Source: Crocinitomicaceae bacterium
GTDB taxonomy: Bacteria > Bacteroidota > Bacteroidia > Flavobacteriales_D > Crocinitomicaceae
NCBI GenBank assembly: GCA_022447585.1
Contig: JAKVAR010000006.1
Span: 186,001 to 250,000 of the forward strand
Length of the DNA: 64,000 nucleotides
Direction: 5' to 3'
Shown: positions 27,392 through 35,964 of the stretch, in pieces
How positions within the stretch are numbered: the stretch's first letter is position 1
Layout: every line of letters starts with the position of its first letter
Position numbers and translations under genes: made by a program
Notes under the pieces: generated by a model
Seen by the model: the letters and a program-made list of their open reading frames with translations, nothing else
Databases searched by the model: none
Told to the model about the DNA's origin: nothing

Positions 27392-29203
27392 ATGTCGGCA
27401 AAGAGCGAAATCATTCAAGTAAAACTCAAAGTACTTCCTGAAAAACCTGGCGTGTATCAGTTTTTCAATGCGGATGGTATTATCATTTATGTCGGTAAAG
27501 CGAAGAATCTCAAAAAACGTGTTTCCTCTTATTTCAACAAGAATCAAGAAAATGGAAAAACGCGTTTACTAGTCAAGAAAATTATAGATATAAAATACTT
27601 GGTTGTTGATACCGAGTTGGACGCACTTTTATTGGAGAATAACCTCATTAAAAAGTACCAGCCAAAGTACAATATTCAGCTAAAAGACGATAAAACCTAC
27701 CCTTGGATTTGTATCAAAAAAGAACCTTATCCACGTGTTTTTACAACGCGCAGATTAATCAAAGATGGTTCTAAATATTTTGGTCCATACCCAAGTGTTA
27801 AAGTTGTAAACACTTTACTCTCATTAATCCGGGATCTTTATCCGTTGCGCACTTGTGCTCTCGATTTATCAGCAAACAAAATTGAAGAAGGAAAGCATAA
27901 GGTTTGTTTAGAATATCATATTGGAAATTGTAAGGGGGGGTGCGAAGGCAAAGAGTCAGCGCATGAGTACAATCAGTATATCAAAGACATTGAACATATC
28001 GTAAAAGGAAATCTTGGAGCTGTAATTCGTTCGTTAAAAGAAATCATGAACGAACATGCAGCGAACTTAAAGTTTGAAGAAGCACAGTTGATCAAATCTA
28101 AGATTGAAATCATTGAAAAATATAAAGCGAAATCTACCGTAGTTTCTCCGACAATTCACGCGGTAGATGTAATTACAGTTCTTGATGACGAAAAATCCGC
28201 TTACGTGAACTATTTGGTGATAAATAACGGCTCTATTATTCACGGTTACACGGCTCAAGTAAACAAGAAGTTAGAAGAGTCTGTTGCCGATATCATTAGT
28301 TTCGTTTTACCTGAAATGAGAGCTCGTTTTAAAAGTCAATCTAAAGAAGTCTTAATATCAGAACCCATTGATTTAGAGCTTAAAGGTATTCATTTTTTTA
28401 CTCCACAACGCGGTGATAAAAAAGCACTGATTGATCTCTCTGAGCGCAATACCAAGTTCTATAAACTCGAGAAAAGAAAGCAAGAAAAACTCAAAAACCC
28501 AGAGCGTCATACCGAACGCATCTTGGAACAAATTCGCATTGACTTTAGGTTAAAAGATAAGCCTGTCCATATTGAATGTTTTGATAACTCGAATCTACAA
28601 GGAACGAATGCGGTTTCTGCATGCGTAGTCTTCAAGAACGGCAAGCCCAGTAAAAAAGATTACCGACACTTCAATATTAAAACGGTTGAAGGTCCTGATG
28701 ATTTTGCTTCTATGGAAGAAGCCGTTTATCGAAGGTATAAACGCATGTTGGATGAGGGTGATTCCTTGCCTCAACTGATCGTAATTGATGGTGGGAAAGG
28801 CCAGCTTAGTTCTTCTTTAGTTGCGTTGGAGCGATTAGGCCTTCGTGGAAAAATAGCCATCGTTGGTATCGCTAAGCGTCTGGAAGAAATCTTCTTTCCT
28901 GGTGATAGCCTCCCGATATACATTGATAAGCGTTCTGAAAGTTTGAAGGTTGTTCAGCATTTAAGAAATGAAGCGCATCGATTTGGAATTACACACCATA
29001 GAAACAAAAGAAGTAAAGAATTTGTTCAATCCGAATTGACAGAAATTGTGGGCATAGGTCCTAAAACACAAGAGAACCTCATGCTTTCTTATAAAACAAT
29101 AAGTAAGATTAAGGCCGCAAGCTTAGATAGCTTGACTTCAGTTGTGGGATCTGCAAAAGCGAAAATTGTTTACTCGTATTTTAGCACTCAAAAAGAAAGT
29201 TAA
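27392..29203 (+). CDS. uvrC: UvrC, excinuclease ABC subunit C
   Basis: Makes both incisions in nucleotide excision repair. It has 603 aa, a normal length. The N-terminal GIY-YIG nuclease has PGVYQFFNADGIIIYVGKA, with the UVR motif near residue 210 (HAANLKFEEAQLIKSKIEII), the RNase H-like C-terminal nuclease (HIECFDNSNLQGTNAVSACV, LIVIDGGKGQL, IAIVGIAKRLEEIF) and a terminal HhH2 (IVGIGPKTQENLMLSYKTI). The stop overlaps the convergent glycosyltransferase gene by 23 nt. A -7-like element lies only 4 nt upstream of the ATG. Confidence 0.97.
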   Translation: MSAKSEIIQVKLKVLPEKPGVYQFFNADGIIIYVGKAKNLKKRVSSYFNKNQENGKTRLLVKKIIDIKYLVVDTELDALLLENNLIKKYQPKYNIQLKDDKTYPWICIKKEPYPRVFTTRRLIKDGSKYFGPYPSVKVVNTLLSLIRDLYPLRTCALDLSANKIEEGKHKVCLEYHIGNCKGGCEGKESAHEYNQYIKDIEHIVKGNLGAVIRSLKEIMNEHAANLKFEEAQLIKSKIEIIEKYKAKSTVVSPTIHAVDVITVLDDEKSAYVNYLVINNGSIIHGYTAQVNKKLEESVADIISFVLPEMRARFKSQSKEVLISEPIDLELKGIHFFTPQRGDKKALIDLSERNTKFYKLEKRKQEKLKNPERHTERILEQIRIDFRLKDKPVHIECFDNSNLQGTNAVSACVVFKNGKPSKKDYRHFNIKTVEGPDDFASMEEAVYRRYKRMLDEGDSLPQLIVIDGGKGQLSSSLVALERLGLRGKIAIVGIAKRLEEIFFPGDSLPIYIDKRSESLKVVQHLRNEAHRFGITHHRNKRSKEFVQSELTEIVGIGPKTQENLMLSYKTISKIKAASLDSLTSVVGSAKAKIVYSYFSTQKES

Positions 29204-30254
29204 GAAACCTCTTTTCTTGTTCTTTAGGGTCAAACTTAGGATTGGATTCCATTTTCAGCCTTACTTTTTTAAAACCATCAACATCACTTAATCGTTGCGA
29301 AAAATTAGACGGGTTGTAATATATACTCGCCGGTTTCATTTCCTCAATAAAATTGTAATGCTCATGAATCAACATTGGAATTTTATATCCAAAAGCAACG
29401 CTCATTGCTCCGGAAATTTGATTTTTGAAGTATTGATCTGCACTTGGTGTATTTGGATGAACAAGAGGTAAAATAACATCCGTTTTCTTCAAATGTCGAT
29501 TGAATTCTTTCTGTGAAATGAAGGTATTAAAGGTTTTCACATTTTCCGTAAGCTTCATTTCCTTAAGCTTTAATTGAAATGCATGGACATCATTGTGGTT
29601 GAGATCACTTTTTCCTAAGAAAGTAAAGTTCGCCTCAGCTTTTAAAGTTGAAATCAGATATACAAAACCATCTAAGTCTTTTCTTCTGTTTTCTACCCCT
29701 CCAATTATCGTAACTTCTAGTTTTTCATTTGAAGGTAATGAATGGGTGTAACCTTGATATCGAATGGGATAGAAATAATCTACTTTTGAATTGCGAGGTG
29801 GAGTTACGGTTGACCATAAATATTCACTCAAAAGCAAATACTTTTTAACCTTCCAGTTAATGACTTTTTGAGTAAAAGATCCTTTAAACTTTCTAGTAGT
29901 ATGAATAATTCCAATGAACTCAAGCTTTGAAAAAAGACTCATTAAACATAGGTTTCTTATTTTTCCTCCTTGCGCTGTATTCAAAACTAACTTAGATACC
30001 TCCAGGCCCTTTAGTTTTCTGATAACTCCTAATAGTATCACATTGTTCTTAAACTTCGATTTTGAAAACTCAATAATGACAAACCCCGCCAACAACTCTT
30101 CAAAGCTTGGGTTCCTATCTTTAATTTCTTTCGTACAAATCAGGTAGACTTTATGACCAGCATTGTTTAGCGCATAAATTTGGCTATAGAGACATTCATC
30201 ATGCGAACCTCCTACTTCCATCAATGCAACAATATTCTGATTTCGCTTAGCCAT
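29181..30254 (-). CDS. Glycosyltransferase-like protein (GT-B, GT4-like)
   Basis: A 357-aa protein from the ATG at 30254; the open frame extends to a TTG at 30296 but the ATG start (MAKRNQNIVALMEVGGSHDE) is typical for the fold. Two Rossmann-like halves are suggested by NIVALMEVGGSHDECLYSQI at the N-terminus and VTIIGGVENRRKDLDGFVYL and FTFLGKSDLN in the second half. The acceptor-site E-x7-E pattern of GT4 is not clear. No signal peptide or transmembrane segment is seen. The donor and acceptor are unknown. It is divergent from the amidase gene, and its 3' end overlaps uvrC by 23 nt. Confidence 0.6.
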   Translation of the reverse strand: MAKRNQNIVALMEVGGSHDECLYSQIYALNNAGHKVYLICTKEIKDRNPSFEELLAGFVIIEFSKSKFKNNVILLGVIRKLKGLEVSKLVLNTAQGGKIRNLCLMSLFSKLEFIGIIHTTRKFKGSFTQKVINWKVKKYLLLSEYLWSTVTPPRNSKVDYFYPIRYQGYTHSLPSNEKLEVTIIGGVENRRKDLDGFVYLISTLKAEANFTFLGKSDLNHNDVHAFQLKLKEMKLTENVKTFNTFISQKEFNRHLKKTDVILPLVHPNTPSADQYFKNQISGAMSVAFGYKIPMLIHEHYNFIEEMKPASIYYNPSNFSQRLSDVDGFKKVRLKMESNPKFDPKEQEKRFLNFLFEC

Positions 30255-30330
30255 TGATTTCAACAATTTAATATTGGTAAGGTTTTGATTGAACAAAGAA
30301 ACGAAAAAGTATCGATGTTAATTTTAGACC

Positions 30331-31260
30331 ATGAGAATAACACTCCTATTTCTAGTTTGCCTCGCAATATATTCAACTTCATTTTCTTGGAGTCAAAAAA
30401 GAGAAGTAACTGTAGTGATCGACCCTGGACATGGAGGCCAAGATCCGGGCCATGTTTCTGAGAACAAAGCATTCGCCACAGAAAAAGAGTTGAACCTTAA
30501 AATAGCTATGTTTCTAGGGGGGTATATTGAGAAATACTTGCAAAACGTAAAAGTTGTTTACACGAGAACAAGTGATATATATCCAAGCCTAGATCAAAGA
30601 GTTACTAAAGCAAATAGTATTAATGCGGATTACTTCATAAGTATTCATTGCAATGGTAACAGCAGAAAATCTGTTCGAGGAACAGAATCTCATGTGCACT
30701 CAATGAGTTTAAAGAAGTCCGTTGCAATGGCTAGAGAGATTGAAAAGCAATTTTCTACAAGGGCTGGAAGAAAGTCAAGGGGAGTTAAAGACAAAGGTGA
30801 TTTACAACATTCTATACAAGTTTTGAAATACACGAATATGCCAAGTGTTCTAGTAGAGTGTGGTTTTCTCACAAATGACAGAGAAGCGAGATATTTGAAC
30901 ACAACACATGGTCAAGAGATCATTGCTTCAGCAATTTTTAGAGGTTTTAGGTCTCATATAACGAAGCAACACCCGAACATTTCATTCAAAAGACCGGAAA
31001 ATGAGATTAACAATAACTCATCTTCAACTGTAAATGGCGCTTATTCTATTCAAATTATGTCTTCGAAGCAGCCCGTTGATCCAAAAGACTCCTCCTTTCG
31101 AAAATTAAAAATGGATGTACAAAGAACGAAGTTAAATACGTCCAGTGCATACAAATATATCTATACTGTAGGCAGTTACGCCACGCGAAAGGAGGCTAAA
31201 GCAGCACTATCAACTGTTAGAACAAAGGGGTTCAAAGATGCAATCGTAATAAAACAGTAA
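30331..31260 (+). CDS. N-acetylmuramoyl-L-alanine amidase (Amidase_3) with SPOR-like C-terminus
   Basis: Zinc amidase that cuts the bond between MurNAc and the stem peptide, acting in the periplasm. It has 309 aa. The signal peptide ends FSWS before Gln. The catalytic domain (about 28-210) has zinc ligands in IDPGHGGQDPG, the Glu of EKELNLKIA, the His of FISIHCNGN and the catalytic Glu of VLVECGFLTN. The C-terminal 70 residues (YSIQIMSSKQPVDP, YKYIYTVGSYATRKEAKAAL) resemble a SPOR domain, which would place it at the division site. A tRNA-Asn gene follows at 73 nt. Confidence 0.92.
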   Translation: MRITLLFLVCLAIYSTSFSWSQKREVTVVIDPGHGGQDPGHVSENKAFATEKELNLKIAMFLGGYIEKYLQNVKVVYTRTSDIYPSLDQRVTKANSINADYFISIHCNGNSRKSVRGTESHVHSMSLKKSVAMAREIEKQFSTRAGRKSRGVKDKGDLQHSIQVLKYTNMPSVLVECGFLTNDREARYLNTTHGQEIIASAIFRGFRSHITKQHPNISFKRPENEINNNSSSTVNGAYSIQIMSSKQPVDPKDSSFRKLKMDVQRTKLNTSSAYKYIYTVGSYATRKEAKAALSTVRTKGFKDAIVIKQ

Positions 31261-31277
31261 TTTTTTTGACATTTTTG

Positions 31278-31309
31278 TTTGAGAGAATAATTTCTTTTAT
31301 ATATATTTG
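31278..31309 (+). promoter_or_regulatory. Promoter of tRNA-Asn
   Basis: TTTG at 31278-31281 and TATATTTG at 31302-31309 with a 20-nt spacer: an exact match to the Bacteroidetes -33/-7 promoter. The tRNA 5' end is 24 nt downstream, leaving a short leader for RNase P. This is the clearest promoter in the window and serves as a reference for the others. Confidence 0.85.
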
Positions 31310-31332
31310 CACTCGCTTTTGCGATAAAACAT

Positions 31333-31406
31333 TCTCCCTTAGCTCAGTTGGTTAGAGCATCTGACTGTTAATCAGAGGGTCCTTGGTTCGAGTCCAAGAG
31401 GGAGAG
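31333..31406 (+). tRNA. tRNA-Asn (GTT)
   Basis: Acceptor arms TCTCCCT (31333-31339) and AGGGAGA (31399-31405) with discriminator G. The D arm has GCTC/GAGC, the anticodon stem TCTGA/TCAGA encloses loop CTGTTAA with anticodon GTT, and the T arm is CTTGG-TTCGAGT-CCAAG. CCA is not encoded. A promoter lies just upstream and a terminator begins 2 nt after the gene. Confidence 0.97.
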
Positions 31407-31407
31407 C

Positions 31408-31442
31408 AAAAAAGCCTTACTAAGTTATAGTAAGGCTTTTTT
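31408..31442 (+). terminator. Terminator of tRNA-Asn
   Basis: Perfect 15-bp stem AAAAAAGCCTTACTA / TAGTAAGGCTTTTTT with an AGTTA loop, ending in six T residues. Confidence 0.94.
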
Positions 31443-32044
31443 ATTTGCATACAATCACTGTTCGAATGGATTCAAGAATTGAATTACAATCAGTGCCTTG
31501 AAATAAAACAGATTCTATCTAAAACATAGTGCCCAAAACTGTAGAAAAAAGCATCGTTCAAAGGAATTATACGATGGTACAAACGAAATTGGAATGGAAT
31601 TTAAACCGTTGAATATACTGAGCTAACTTCTTGGGAAACGATAAATTCAACCATAAAACTTATTATATCACGTGAGAACCTTGATTCAAAAATCAATTGA
31701 GGGATTTTAGTCTCCTAATGTCCACAGATATTCATATTAAAAATGCTCTAATTCGCGCTAGGTCTTCATTTATTTCTGTTTATAGTATTAAAATACGGTT
31801 CATACATACACGTATGATAGGGGCATAAAACGTGTTTGATAGTCGGATTAAAAATATAAATCGTATTATTATAAAACACATACATAATGGATATCGCAAT
31901 ACCTGTTATAATCCTGTATATCCCGTTTTTACCGGTTTTACCGGTTTTAAAGTCAAGAGTTTTACGCGCGTTATGGATGAGCAAACATTCTATTTCGTCT
32001 AATTTAGAATGTAGTAAAAGCACTTGAAGAAATTGTACGATTAA
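31443..32044. other. Gene-poor gap with tandem TTTTACCGG units
   Basis: About 600 nt without a gene I can support. At 31927-31949 TTTTACCGG is repeated twice with a further TTTTA, preceded by a degenerate copy. An 85-codon frame on the minus strand (31766-32023) crosses the repeat, which it reads as GKTGKTGKNG; it has no homology I recognise and no clear start signal. A small dyad CATAC-AC-GTATG lies near 31805-31817. Confidence 0.5.
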
Positions 32045-33025
32045 CTAATATTCATAGGAATACTCTATTAAACTTACTTTTTTATCCTCGTAAAAAACCT
32101 CAGTTTTAATAAGTAAGTCGTTCTCGTAAAAATTTTCGTACATCACAACCATCTTATTTCCATGGGCATCAATTCTCTCGACTCTTTTTAAATTCGCCTT
32201 GTTATTGTAAAAGAAAGTATTCTTATGACTAAGGTTACCCTCCATGTCAGTCGAACCTGATTCTTGTATAGTATTATTGTTTTTATTATATGTTACGTAA
32301 CTATTTCTATACGGACCTTCACTAGTCAGTTTTACGGAAATATTCTCGTTAATTGTATCAACCTTATAAGATGAAATAGAACTTCCATAATATATTTTAA
32401 TTGTATTATCCAAACCATATGTGATTGAACGTTCATATGACTTTGCTTGTCCAGTATTATAATGATAATGTTTACTAGAGACTTTTGTTGGTCGATTTAA
32501 AAAATCCATTTCATAAATAGTCGATACACTATTTGAATATGGAAAACCCATTTTTTGTTGTTGGTGTAATTTCGTAATGAATCCCATATTATTAAAAATT
32601 ACATGTGTCTCTATAAAAGAATGCGATTCTGCATGTGATATAGTTGCAGAGAACTTATTGTTCCTTGATAAAGAATATATTCTCTCGTGAGGGTAGTAGA
32701 ATTTTTCTGTTTCAATAATACTTACAGAGTCAATAAGTTCATTTAGAGTTATGTCTTCGTGTCCAATTAAATTGTAATTTTGAACGCTTAAATTAGAACC
32801 TTTCATTGAGTTTTGAATACCTATTTCACTATACAAATTTGTTTTGTATCCAATATTTTTCAAAGGATATTGAGAGTAATCAGTCTGGCTTATACTAACA
32901 ATTTTGTATTCTTTTGCTTCAACTGGTTTAGTTGGTTGATCAGGTATACATCGCCTTACCCAAGTACAACAAGAAGACGTGACCGAGGTTAATGCGAAGA
33001 GAATGAATAGGTGTTTTAGTTTCAT
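32045..33025 (-). CDS. Lipoprotein with YD/RHS-like beta-strand repeats, unknown function
   Basis: A 326-aa predicted lipoprotein: hydrophobic LFILFALTSV then TSSCC. The body is rich in Tyr, Asn and Ser and has short strands such as YEMDFLNRPTKVSSKHYHY, YERSITYGLDNTIKIYY and YNKNNNTIQESGSTDMEGN, which resemble the degenerate YD-like repeats found in many Bacteroidetes lipoproteins. No catalytic motif. It stands alone between two gene-poor gaps, in a part of the window that looks variable between strains. Function unknown. Confidence 0.75.
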   Translation of the reverse strand: MKLKHLFILFALTSVTSSCCTWVRRCIPDQPTKPVEAKEYKIVSISQTDYSQYPLKNIGYKTNLYSEIGIQNSMKGSNLSVQNYNLIGHEDITLNELIDSVSIIETEKFYYPHERIYSLSRNNKFSATISHAESHSFIETHVIFNNMGFITKLHQQQKMGFPYSNSVSTIYEMDFLNRPTKVSSKHYHYNTGQAKSYERSITYGLDNTIKIYYGSSISSYKVDTINENISVKLTSEGPYRNSYVTYNKNNNTIQESGSTDMEGNLSHKNTFFYNNKANLKRVERIDAHGNKMVVMYENFYENDLLIKTEVFYEDKKVSLIEYSYEY

Positions 33026-33154
33026 TGGTTCTTTTTAACAAACCTAAACAAATATTTCAACTTTGGTTAGTTCAGGAGATCTAAACTCTTTGGATTCATT
33101 ACTTCAATTGTGTATCAATAAAGTCGTACACTAATGTGAGAATATTCTTGTTCT

Positions 33155-33439
33155 TTAGTCTGTTATTAGAATCGGTTTTAATGTGTTTATTTGAGATCTT
33201 GTTTCATATGTCCAAAGAACAATTCCTGAATTTCCATTAATGGCAACAATACCGTTCTATATACTGTGATTTTCATTTCCCCCACCAACAACTGCATCTA
33301 AAACGCCATCATCAATTAAATCTATACATCTTGGTGATGAGAATACTGCGGCGGAATCCATTTTATAATTCCATTTGAAGTTTTGAGACATTGATGTAAA
33401 ACCAAAACAGCTCTCAATATTATATATTTCATCATTCAA
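33155..33439 (-). pseudogene. Remnant of an FG-GAP/VCBS-type beta-propeller gene
   Basis: The minus-strand frame reads SSPRCIDLIDDGVLDAVVGG, then GNENHSI, then an in-frame TAG at 33257-33259, and continues in the same frame as NGIVAINGNSGIVLWTYETRS to a TAA at 33155-33157. The D-x-x-x-D-G-x-x-D-x-x-x-G-G pattern followed by G-x-x-x-x-x-x-G-x-x-x-W is typical of one propeller blade, and it runs across the stop, so this is a decayed fragment. Only about 95 codons are left. Upstream the frame runs into the Omp85-like gene in another phase. Extra debris downstream (to about 33060) has no clear frame. Confidence 0.6.
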
Positions 33440-33441
33440 TT

Positions 33442-34500
33442 TTAAAAAGATTCTCCAAAACTCACGTAAAATCCAGATTGTTGATTAACACCAATGGCAT
33501 AATCAAGTCGTAAATATGTGTTTTCCTTTTTATCAACTAAAAACCGTAGTCCTCCACCCAAATTCGGCTTTACATTTTGATTTGAAAGTTTATTTAAGTC
33601 AGGATAAACCAAAGAAACTCCTCCAAACCCAGCTAAACCAATCCTCCAAAAAAGGTGAGCCCTATATTCTACTTGAACTGTAGATAAATGTTTATCTCTA
33701 AAACGACCGTAAAGGTAACCTCTAACTAACCGATCTCCTCCTATCAAAGAGTAGTCGTAAAAGTTTGGTGTGCCAACAATAGAATTATGAAAAATTCTTC
33801 CGGCAATAACCTGTCGTTTATTTTTCCCCAATTGATAATATTTTCGCGCATCCAATGAAATATTATCGTAAGTAAACTCTCCAAAATTGACCGCGTTCAC
33901 AAGTTCTAAATAACTCCCCTTTGTTGTAGTAAGTATATTATTTCTTGCGTCCAATCTAGCCATTAATTTTATTCCGTAATTACGTGAGCTATATAAGTTG
34001 TGAAACTGAATTAAGCTATCGTTATAAGAAACTCTTGAATAGTCATTGAAACGAAAACCAAGACCGACAAATAAGGATTTTTTAATCTTACGCAATAAAT
34101 GTAAATCAGCACGAAAACGATCACTATTGAATGTAACTTCATTGGAAATATCAGCATCCGCCCCTATACCATAGTATAAGTCCGGATATTTAGAATAATG
34201 AAATAGACCTTGAGTAAACCATTTTTCCTCTTGAAAAAAATAATTCCACTCATTTTCAATAATCAATTGCCGATTTAAAGTGTAGATTCCTAGAATTTTA
34301 GCATTTGATGACCTCGTTTTACCATCTTGATAGGCATCAATTGTAAATAGACATACAGCTCCAATAGATCCACTAGTTTCAGGTGAATATCCAAAAGAAG
34401 GAACTGGCAATACCTTTACTCGCTTTACCTCCGTGCTGTCTTGAGTAGATGCGTAAACACTGAAAAAAACAAAATATAATAAAGTAAAATACGGTTTCAT
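33442..34500 (-). CDS. Omp85/BamA-family outer membrane beta-barrel without POTRA domains
   Basis: A 352-aa outer membrane protein. The signal peptide is YFTLLYFVFFSVYAS. Nearly all the rest matches the bacterial surface antigen barrel: VLPVPSFGYSPETSGSIGA at the start, LIGGDRLVRGYLYGRFRD (the conserved VRGY/F loop motif) and terminal strands ending FYVSFGESF with C-terminal Phe. No POTRA repeats fit before the barrel, so it is unlikely to be BamA itself. Such short forms are often fused to or paired with phosphatases or patatins; no partner is adjacent. Function unknown. Confidence 0.85.
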   Translation of the reverse strand: MKPYFTLLYFVFFSVYASTQDSTEVKRVKVLPVPSFGYSPETSGSIGAVCLFTIDAYQDGKTRSSNAKILGIYTLNRQLIIENEWNYFFQEEKWFTQGLFHYSKYPDLYYGIGADADISNEVTFNSDRFRADLHLLRKIKKSLFVGLGFRFNDYSRVSYNDSLIQFHNLYSSRNYGIKLMARLDARNNILTTTKGSYLELVNAVNFGEFTYDNISLDARKYYQLGKNKRQVIAGRIFHNSIVGTPNFYDYSLIGGDRLVRGYLYGRFRDKHLSTVQVEYRAHLFWRIGLAGFGGVSLVYPDLNKLSNQNVKPNLGGGLRFLVDKKENTYLRLDYAIGVNQQSGFYVSFGESF

Positions 34501-34659
34501 TAAATTGAATCTGTAACTATTTCCCGTGAAGGTAACTATATGAAATCATTTCAATGAAACTTAAAATCAACACTTTCTCAACTTTTTTCGTTCATATTTG
34601 TAAGGAATATCAATTTTAAGAGTCAGATCAATGCTCTCTGATTAAAAAACGGATTATTT

Positions 34660-35655
34660 ATGAAACACCTTTTTCTACTTTTATTGCTTTTTCCATTCTT
34701 TGTAGATGCCAATAATTGCGTGAAGGGAAACTGTATTGATGGAATTGGCGTTTATAAAAATGATCGTGGAGAAACCTACTCTGGTAGGTGGGAAAATGGT
34801 CGAGCTCATGGCAAAGGAACATACACAAATTCCAATGGTGATCAATACTACGGAAACTGGGTAAATGGAGATATGCAGGGTAAGGGAACGTACCATTATT
34901 CAAGCGGTGATATTTACGAAGGTGAATTCAAAGGATACAAGAAGCATGGCCAAGGTACTTTTATTTCAATTACGGGAGAACGTTACTCTGGGTCGTATTT
35001 AAATGGGAAAAGAAATGGACAAGGAACATGCATTGACAGGCACGGAAACAAATATGAAGGTAATTGGCTGAATGGACTAAAACATGGCGAAGGGACTTGC
35101 TATTATGCTGATGGGAGCAAATATGCTGGAAAATTTGTTCATGGGAAAAAAGAAGGGCTGGGTTCTTTTTACTGGAAAGAAGGAGGGAACTATATGGGCG
35201 ACTTTGCCAATAATGATTTCAATGGCGTAGCAACCAGAGTTTATGCTAATGGAGATAAATATGAAGGTCAATTCAGAAACGGACTTAAGCACGGTAAAGG
35301 AAAATACTTTTATGCAAACGGTGCTACCTATGAAGGATACTTTAAAAACAATATGAAAAGCGGAAAGGGTATTTATACTTGGTCCGACGGCAGCTCATTT
35401 ACCGGTCAATTCGCCAACAATACATTAAATGGATTCGGAACTAGAATTTACGCTAGTGGTGAAAAGTACATTGGTAATTTCTCAAATGGAATGAAAAATG
35501 GTTCAGGAACCTACTACTCTAAAGATGGAGAATCTTACAAAGGAACCTGGCAAAATAACATGAAACACGGCTCAGGTTTATGTGTAATGGCGAACGGAAC
35601 AAAAATTCACTGCGTTTGGAAAAACGACAAATTAATACGGTATAAAAAACTGTAA
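34660..35655 (+). CDS. Secreted MORN-repeat protein
   Basis: A 331-aa protein with a short signal peptide (LFLLLLLFPFFVDA) and two early cysteines (NCVKGNC). The remainder is 12 consecutive MORN repeats plus a degenerate thirteenth, each with a (Y/F)xGx(W/F/Y)xNGxxxGxGxxxxxxG pattern (YSGRWENGRAHGKGTY, YEGNWLNGLKHGEGT, YKGTWQNNMKHGSG). MORN units form elongated beta-hairpin sheets and often mediate membrane or protein contacts, but no catalytic domain is attached here. Role unknown. It is transcribed away from the Omp85-like gene. Confidence 0.88.
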   Translation: MKHLFLLLLLFPFFVDANNCVKGNCIDGIGVYKNDRGETYSGRWENGRAHGKGTYTNSNGDQYYGNWVNGDMQGKGTYHYSSGDIYEGEFKGYKKHGQGTFISITGERYSGSYLNGKRNGQGTCIDRHGNKYEGNWLNGLKHGEGTCYYADGSKYAGKFVHGKKEGLGSFYWKEGGNYMGDFANNDFNGVATRVYANGDKYEGQFRNGLKHGKGKYFYANGATYEGYFKNNMKSGKGIYTWSDGSSFTGQFANNTLNGFGTRIYASGEKYIGNFSNGMKNGSGTYYSKDGESYKGTWQNNMKHGSGLCVMANGTKIHCVWKNDKLIRYKKL

Positions 35656-35685
35656 AACAACTGGTTAATTATTGTTTCTTTTTTT

Positions 35686-35700
35686 TGGCACAGCTTTTGA
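35686..35700 (+). promoter_or_regulatory. Sigma-54-like promoter
   Basis: TGGCAC (35686-35691), 5 nt, then TTGA (35697-35700) matches the sigma-54 pattern TGGCAC-N5-TTGC except for the last base (GA instead of GC at -12). The preceding T run (35679-35686) is also usual. The predicted start of transcription is near 35711, 23 nt before the ATG of a 34-codon ORF. No other match of this quality was seen in the window by eye. Confidence 0.45.
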
Positions 35701-35733
35701 CGTGTATTTAATACAACTTTAAAAATTCAAATT

Positions 35734-35838
35734 ATGAAAAAAGAAACTAAAAAATCAGAAGCCGTAGATTTAATGTTATCAGCATCTTTAGAAGAGTATT
35801 TATCTTTCATTCAAGATATTTCTTCTAAAACAAATTAA
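35734..35838 (+). CDS. Small ORF, 34 aa, unknown
   Basis: Reads MKKETKKSEAVDLMLSASLE followed by EYLSFIQDISSKTN. A Lys-rich N-terminus precedes a stretch that would form an amphipathic helix (VDLMLSASLEEYLSFIQDI). There is no signal peptide. It is bracketed by a sigma-54-like promoter (35686-35700) and a terminator hairpin (35895-35930), giving a short transcript of about 220 nt. This layout supports a real transcription unit, either a small protein or a small RNA containing an ORF. It resembles nothing I know; the leader-peptide idea is only one option. Confidence 0.5.
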   Translation: MKKETKKSEAVDLMLSASLEEYLSFIQDISSKTN

Positions 35839-35894
35839 TATGGTAAAACATCATTTGAGTAGTCTCATTACAAAATGGAATTACATAAAAAACT

Positions 35895-35930
35895 AAGGTT
35901 TCACATCGTAAGATTGTGAGGCCTTTTATT
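35895..35930 (+). terminator. Terminator after the 34-aa ORF
   Basis: AAGGTTTCACA (35895-35905) pairs with TGTGAGGCCTT (35915-35925) using two G-T wobbles, with a 9-nt loop and a T-rich tail (TTTTATTTT). It closes the short unit that starts near 35711 and separates it from the next gene. Confidence 0.7.
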
Positions 35931-35964
35931 TTGGCTACTAATTGCATATTTTTAGCCAATTATA

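Noticed and set aside
31766..32023. 85-codon frame on the minus strand in the gap before the YD-like lipoprotein
   Set aside because: It crosses a tandem 9-nt repeat, has no start signal or promoter I can see, and its sequence resembles no family. Composition looks like non-coding AT-rich DNA.
35686..35700. Reading the TGGCAC element as chance rather than sigma-54
   Set aside because: Kept as a finding because it lies at the right distance from an ORF and terminator; recorded here because its -12 part is not perfect and a chance match in AT-rich DNA is possible.
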